Assembly: GCA_947069175.1 (NCBI GenBank) | Contig: CAMTDV010000030.1 | Span: 99,100,411-99,164,410, forward strand | DNA length: 64,000 bases | DNA from: Scalesia atractyloides | Lineage: Eukaryota; Streptophyta; Magnoliopsida; Asterales; Asteraceae | Direction: 5' to 3' | In this document: piece after piece, positions 57,956 through 64,000 of the stretch | Layout of the letters: every line of letters begins with the position of its first letter | Position numbering within the stretch: the stretch's first letter is position 1 | Notes under the pieces: generated by a model | The model's database searches: none | Told to the model about the DNA's origin: nothing | The model's input: only the letters and a program-made list of their open reading frames with translations | Position numbers and translations under genes: made by a program

Positions 57956-59975
57956 GTTGCCGTAGTCATCTTGATGTAGACATCCTTTTGATATAAGCAC
58001 CAACAGACTCCTCTTGACATCTTCCCTTGGATAACATCTGTGACATAGTCTTCTCTTGAATGCCTCGTAGCCATTAGACTTGATTAAGCTCCTGAGTCTT
58101 TATCTTTTCTCTTGAATAAAACTTTAAGATCCAAGCTCCTCCTAAGCTGCGAGCTATGCTCCCCCTTGCTTTGAGCTTTACTTTAAACACGTTTCGTCCT
58201 GCTCCCCCTAAAATTTTGCTTCATGTTCCAAAGTTCTTGAGCATATTATTTAACTTCTTAGATTTACTTTAAAGAACCACTTGTATGAATGACTCTATTT
58301 TAAAAACCTTTTAGTTATACAAGTTCAAGCTAATGATCTTGGAAACTTTTCATATTTAAGACCTTCAACTTTCAATTATTGAAATAAAATCCACTTAGTT
58401 GAACAAGTCCAAGTTAATGACCTTGATTAACTAATTTTGTCAACCAAGTCCAAGTTAATAACCTTGGCTATAACCGTTGTGAACACCTGATATTCTCTTC
58501 AATTTTTAAAGTTTCAAATTAATGAACTTTTTCTTACCAGACTTCGATGATCCGTTCTCCAACATTGGCTCGTTGAAAATCTTTTTGGATTTAAAAAGTA
58601 AGTAAAGTATTTACAGAACTTTTAACGGGTAAAGTAAACTATGTACAAACATATTTACAGACATATTTTTGTGAATTCGTGTCTAAGGATCATATCAGTT
58701 TGTTTGAGACATATCACCTAGTACCGTTGACCTTTTTGAGACTTTAAGTTCTAAACTTGTTTACCTTAGATTGTCGATTGTTTGTCCACTTAAACTTCAC
58801 CACGTTTCTCAATTGTTCCAAGATATGTTAGGTAAGAATTATGAAACTTGACTTATCTATGGTTCTCACCTCTTGAATATATTCCCGAATCCAGATTCCC
58901 TAGATTTCATCTTACAGGTGAGTATAGCGTAATTGATATCTGTATCTGGGTTATGCGAGACCTTGAGAGCTCAGGTTAGTACTATCGTACAGACAAAGAG
59001 ATGAAGGCTCGTCTTTAAGGTGTGTTCCACTTAAGGAATCTTTTTAGCATTGCAAATGATTAGATCTTTCGATTCTTTTCAATATTGCATGCAATTTGAA
59101 GGTTTATAGGGAAAGTATTATAGAAGTTCTAGGCAATTGCTTCCGCAAAATCAGAAGAACTTATATAATACCCCAGATATCAACTATCTATAAAGACCTC
59201 GTATCTCAGAATCAGGCAACCCTTCAGTCGAAATTTTGGAGTACTAAGTCCATACATCCAAGATGTGTTAATCCACAAGATTAAGCAGTTGTAAAATTTA
59301 GTTTATATCCCGGAAACAATCTACTGAACATGTAAAGTCTATCGACACATCTACAGTAAGACTTGTTTATCACTTTTAAACTTTACAAATCTTTAGCATA
59401 CTGTGATAGTCCACTGATGTACTATCATTTCCTTTTTGACAACAAATTCTTTTTGTCTTTTTTAATGTTTTTGTACTTTTTGAATTTTTCAATATTTTTT
59501 AAATTTTTAACTTTTTCATATGTTTTTTATTTTTCAACAATTTTTAAAATTTTCTTACTCCCCCTAAAATCAAAAACATATTTTTGGATTCTAGATTTAA
59601 AGAAATTCTTCTAAAAATGTAACAAACCAATGGGGATCCCATGACCTCGTCGTTCGGTCCTTTTTCTCAAACCTGTATCTGTTATTGTTTAACAAACAAT
59701 CATTAAACTCATTTACCACTTGTAAAAGTAGTTTGAACTTGTAAGAACTTTGAAATCAGTTTTTCTGTTCAACGGTGTGGATTTTCATAATTTTGACTTT
59801 TCAAAATTTTTCCTTTTAACAACCACTTGTAATTTCAAAAACTTTTCTTTTTAACTACTCCCCCTTAGAATGACAAAGATATGACATTTCTGGATATGTT
59901 AAAATGATATGGAGCTTCCTCAATCCTGAATCAACTTTGATGAAGTGGATCTAGGAACTCCTGCACATGAAAGAA
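57956..59975 (-). mobile_element. 3' non-coding part of the Sirevirus-like copia element with repeated polypurine tracts
   Basis: This lies between the gag pseudogene and the 3' LTR. It has no pol homology that I can see, so pol is deleted or scrambled. The reverse strand has several AAGGGGGAG/TAGGGGGAG tracts (+ strand TCCCCCTT/TCCCCCTA near 58160, 58203, 59564 and 59862), besides the one next to the LTR. Multiple polypurine tracts are a known Sirevirus hallmark. Confidence 0.6.
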
Positions 59976-62900
59976 CTATTTGAAAAATGAAACCCAAACC
60001 TTTTTGGTTTTTGGTTTGTACTGATAAGCATCATAACCATATTCTAACTCTTCATCATATTCAAAATCATCATCGAACATTTCTTCCAATGTCGATTCTG
60101 AAAACGTTTTAACCTTTTCTTTCGTTGTCTGTTTGATTACTGACTCAGTTGATTTAGCATTTTCAGTTTTGTCAGTAACAGACTTTGGTTTTTCTGATGA
60201 TGAAAGCCTTTTCTTAGCAACCCAGGATTGTAGCTTGCTTCTCGCTTTCTTGATATAGAATCTAGAATCTTTGATTTCATCAAACCTTGAAGTTTCACCT
60301 TTTTCAAATGTTGAGTTTTCAAACTTTGACACAGTTTTAGGTTTCACTTCTTGTTTAGATTCATAGTTTCTATTTGACTCTATGACATTTTTCACAATCT
60401 CTGATTGTTTTTGCTTTTCATCTTTTGATTCGGTTTTCCTTCGTGGAAACACAAGCTTTATATTCAGACACTTGCGAGCAATATGACCAATAGTATTGCA
60501 TTTAAAGCAATTCCGATTATCAGAAACATTTCCACTAGTGGGTTTTAATCCACTTGTGGACTTGATCTTAGCTTTGTCCCGAAGTTCATTTTCTTTCTTG
60601 AAATCATCATTAGATTGCTTACCAATCTTACCTTCTTCCTGAACCGTATTTGTTCCATACACAAACTTTATATGTTTACCTTTATATTCCTGGAACAGCA
60701 ATTTCTGGTTCTTTCTCGGCTCATCTTCTTTTTCCTCCAAACCCAATTCTGCTCTCCTGTTCTCAGGAAAATCACCACCAAATTTCCGATAATTGTTAGC
60801 ATTCCTTTTGGGTTTTGAGTAAAATCTTTTCTCATTTTTCTTAAGATCATCTGCTGAAACTTCTACAAGTTTGAAAAATTTATCAAGTTTGAAAAATATA
60901 ATCTATCAGAATCTTTAACTTTGTGCATGACAATGTTAGGATCATCACTTAGATCATTTTCTGATGCTATATCGTCATTTTCAGACTGTTATCGTCAGAA
61001 TCATTTCCCAAAACTTTCTTTACCACATTTTCTACCACTGCTTTAATATCATCATTTAATTTCGTAAAGTCTACGTCAATGTTCTCAGGCAATTAATTTT
61101 TCAATTCAGTTAAAAGTAGTATATCAAAAGCCTTTTCTACTTCATCATCCTTTTTGCAAGAATAGTTTTCAAGGAATGGTGAAGGAACACTTCCGTATTC
61201 TTTACGCTTTGGTTTACCATCATTTTCCTCTGATTTGATCGTAGGAAGAATGTGATCAATGACATAAGCGTTTGTGGTGTAGCTTTTCAAAAGATGTCTT
61301 ACCCGTTCTATTTCTATCTTCATGTCATGAAGCTCACGTTTTGTTACGGCAATAGTATTAATGTACATGTTAATTGCCTCTTGTTTTTCAATCACTGTTG
61401 CTTTTAATATTTTTTCATTTTCAGCAATTTTAAGATTAGCTTTTTTGACATTTTTATATTTGCCTTGTATTTTGTCATAAGCTTCTTTCATGATTCTGTA
61501 ATCATAACGAAAAGTTTCATTATGTTCAGTTAATTCTCTTATGACTTTGACCTTATCAAGGCATGATTCACAAGGACTTGTGCACTTTGTGCAAGGTTTT
61601 TCAACCTCTACAACTTTCACAACTTCTTTTTCAGACATTCTTACCTTAGCTTTTACCTTTTCGGTCTCTGCTTTCAAGTTTCTTTTCTTTGTGTTTCAAG
61701 GTAAGCTATTCTTTCTTCCTCTGTTTGTTGCATGTATCTTTCCAGAACTGCATTTTCCAGGATAGCTTCTTCTTCAGCTCTCTGCATTAATGCTTCTTGA
61801 ATAGCATTTTCGATAGCAGCTTCCACAAATGATGTCTCAGATTCATTCACAACCTCTGCCATCATAGCAACACCAGTCTTCTTTCCGATGTATTTGTTCC
61901 AATCGAAACCATCGTCTTCATGATTGGCAACAAGAGCTTGTTCGGATTTCTTTGCAGATTTATCTTCAACTTCAACTTGTGTTCTATTCGGATATGATTT
62001 GTATTGTAGCGCTTTCTTGTAATATTCATTACCGGTTCCAAAAGGGTTTTGGTTTCCACTAGCTTCTTGGTTATGGCATTCACGTTTGAAGTGCCCTTTT
62101 GTCGACACCTGAAGCATGTGACCTTTGTCTTGTCAAATCCAAGCTTATTGTTTGAATTACCAATATCCTCCCGGTGAGTGCCACAAACTTGGTAACTCTT
62201 CTGATAATGGACGCAAGGCTCCATTTGATATCCATCAGCTCCAATTCTTCTTCGTCTGCCTGATCATAATCTTCTGCCGTCATTTCTGGATTACAGATCT
62301 TTCCAGCAACAAGGCTTTCATATGATTCGAGAACGGTAGCGAGAAGTGCTATGTGTTGTTTAGCCACCTTTTCTGGAAATACATTCTTCAGATCTACTGC
62401 AATGTTGCACTGGAAAACATTTGAATCAGAACTAGCTTGACTTGTCTGATTTTGAAATGAAGAGCTTGAACTAGCACTTGAATAACTAACATATGGAGAA
62501 CTTTGATTCGGAGAAGAATTTGCATTTGCACTAAAAGCCATTTGAATTGGAGTATCTTGAATACCTCCTTTGTAATAAACACCGACATCTTGAACAACAT
62601 TAGTGTTCTTTGACTTTGCAATCTTCATCAATTCCATTTCATGACCTTCTAATTTGTCGATGAAAGATGACAACTTGAAGTGTCTCCAGGATGGACTATT
62701 CTTCAGAATCGTCAGATATGTCGTCCATTCTCCTTCTGGAAGTGCATCGGCCAACTTCTCGATTTGCTCTTCGTTAGTTCTTTTGATGTCATGTCTTCGC
62801 ATCTGGACCATGAGGTAACAGTATCTATCGATCATTTACTTCATAGTTTCACCTTTGATCATCGTGAAGATCTCGAATTCTTTCTTAATTAAGGCCTTCT

Positions 62901-63330
62901 TGCTCTTAATCATTTCATCACTTCCTTTGAATTTGTCACAAAGAGAGTGCCATAATTCTTGTGACGTTTCATATTCTGGCAATAAAATCAGGATGTCTTC
63001 CTTAACTGATTGTTGAATCAAGCTAATCATTTTCTTTACAGCGACATACTGTGCCTTGTCGGTTGGTGAGAACTGATTTAACTAAAGATCTTGATTACGT
63101 TCATTTTTTGGCCATTTGTAACCATCTTTAACCGCAACCCAGCTGTCGAATTGATTTGCTTGTATCCAGAACTTTTCCTTCCATCCTTCAAACTCGTCTA
63201 TAGCCATTAGCTTTGGCGGTTTCTGAGTGGTACCCATTTCGTTGTCTTGGTTCATTTGATTAACCGCAATGGAATTTGACGTTGAAGCTTGAGCTACTCC
63301 AGCAACAAATGCATTATGGAAATCTTCCAT
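59976..63330 (-). pseudogene. Large Sirevirus-like copia gag, broken
   Basis: It begins at 63330 with a UBN2/DUF4219-like N-terminus ('PPKLMAIDEFEGWKEKFWIQ'). The frame continues through two in-frame stops (63082-63084 and 62836-62838) into 'LPEGEWTTYLTILKNSPSW' and 'ELMDIKWSLAS'. The first zinc knuckle (near 62110, CFRC..KGHFKREC) is split by a frameshift, and another shift lies near 61677. The next piece (61677-61093) is a Lys/Glu-rich coiled coil with CTKCTSPCESC. The last (60746-59976) has a second CCHC knuckle, CFKCNTIGHIARKC, and an acidic Tyr-rich end. The length and double knuckle fit the long gags of Sirevirus elements. It cannot make one protein as it stands. Confidence 0.8.
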
Positions 63331-63384
63331 TTTGAATATCTGAGAATACGATAAAAAACACTCAAAAGCTGATTAGAAACTGGT

Positions 63385-63790
63385 AAGTTCAGTCGAACTT
63401 GTGTGAGAACAATTGTTTGATTTCAGCTATCAACAAGTTTGGTCGAACTTAGGTGAAAAAGATTCAAAGTTTATCAATTATACTCAAGTTCGGTCGAACT
63501 TGAGGTGAATTTTTGAAGAAAATTCAACTTCGAGCGGACTTGTGATTTTTTAAGAAAAACCTAGTAAGTTCGGTCGAACTTAAGAAGGATTTTCAAGATC
63601 TTAGCTAAGTTCGAGCGAACTTAGGCCTATTTTCAACAATCTTTATACAAGTTCGGTCGAACTTGACAAAATTGAAGAATGTTTAGCTGAGTTCGAGCGA
63701 ACATATGTTTAATTCCTTGAAAAACCTATCAAGTTCGGTCGAACTTGATTAAAATCAGTTAGATTTTACTCAAGTTCGGTCGAACTTGGT
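63385..63790. repeat. Array of ten near-palindromes, about 41 bp apart
   Basis: Near-palindromes of the form AAGTTCGGTCGAACTT or AAGTTCGAGCGAACTT start at 63385, 63435, 63486, 63526, 63566, 63607, 63649, 63689, 63731 and 63772. Spacing is 40-42 bp for seven of nine steps (50 and 51 for the first two). The motif is kept while the spacers diverge. It lies just upstream of the copia gag start, in the leader or LTR, and the same motif recurs in the 3' LTR at 55.5-55.7 kb. Confidence 0.9.
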
Positions 63791-64000
63791 CTCAAGTTTG
63801 TTCCAAACTTGTTTCCTAAACATGGTTTTTGCAACTTTTTGATATCAAAACGGTTGAATTTGATGTCCAAACTCTCAGGGGTTTATCACAAGTGTATTTT
63901 ACATGACATATTCAATTTTTAATCAATTTTGTCCATGAATTCTTCAAAAATGTGAAAATGTTAAGAAAAATGATAGAATGGGGCAGGATAAGAGAGATTC
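63791..64000. other. Continuation of the copia leader/LTR region
   Basis: No gene and no primer-binding site are visible before the window ends, so whether this is leader or LTR cannot be decided. Confidence 0.5.

Noticed and set aside
63385..63790. CRISPR array
   Set aside because: Regular repeats with varied spacers superficially match, but this is plant nuclear DNA, the repeats are degenerate palindromes of a retroelement leader, and no cas genes exist.

Overview
The window looks like nuclear DNA of a eudicot plant. It has GT-AG introns, plant-only gene families, AT-rich intergenic DNA and dense layers of plant retrotransposons and MITEs. I lean towards an Asteraceae genome (lettuce, sunflower or chrysanthemum type) because the repeat families look familiar from that group. 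That is recall, not a search result.

Two host genes stand out. (1) At 15.6-18.8 kb on the + strand lies a SMAX1/SMXL2-type gene, a Clp-like transcriptional co-repressor of karrikin/KL signalling. It has three coding exons and a possible 5'-UTR intron. Its reading frame is broken by one apparent missing base near 17805, just before the second P-loop, although both sides remain open and conserved. (2) At 47.5-50.7 kb on the - strand lies a complete eight-exon gene of the VAN3-binding/FORKED1-like family (DUF828 plus a PH-like domain), about 395 codons. Most of its exons are too short to stand out as ORFs, and I assembled it from splice sites and family similarity. The two genes show no functional link.

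Everything else is transposon-derived or unassigned. 0-5.3 kb: a Ty3/gypsy element (gag, tRNA-Met primer site and a long LTR carrying four tRNA-like modules) apparently nested in the leader of a copia element. 5.6-14 kb: MITEs, LINE tails, SINEs and a small copia element with both LTRs. 19-23.8 kb: mostly unassigned AT-rich DNA with small tandem duplications. 23.8-28.3 kb: a hAT-type MITE and its flank duplicated on either side of a decayed Mutator-like element. 28.5-36 kb: a LINE fragment, a Tourist-like MITE, a decayed CACTA element and two adjacent SINEs with clear target-site duplications. 36.3-41.9 kb: a chimeric Harbinger-derived unit of about 2.7 kb in tandem, plus a third partial copy. 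42-47.2 kb: a hAT MITE, copia relics, a 69-bp CACTA-like element, a 5'-truncated LINE and a copia gag fragment. 52.7-64 kb: copia relics, a 2.1-kb solo gypsy LTR with a perfect 5-bp duplication, and a large Sirevirus-like copia element with a decayed gag, repeated polypurine tracts and a striking array of hairpin motifs spaced about 41 bp apart.

I found no convincing previously undescribed gene system. The points most worth following are the SMAX1 frameshift, the periodic palindrome array at the right edge, the tRNA-like modules inside the gypsy LTR, the tiny CACTA-like element and the duplication bracketing the Mutator-like element.
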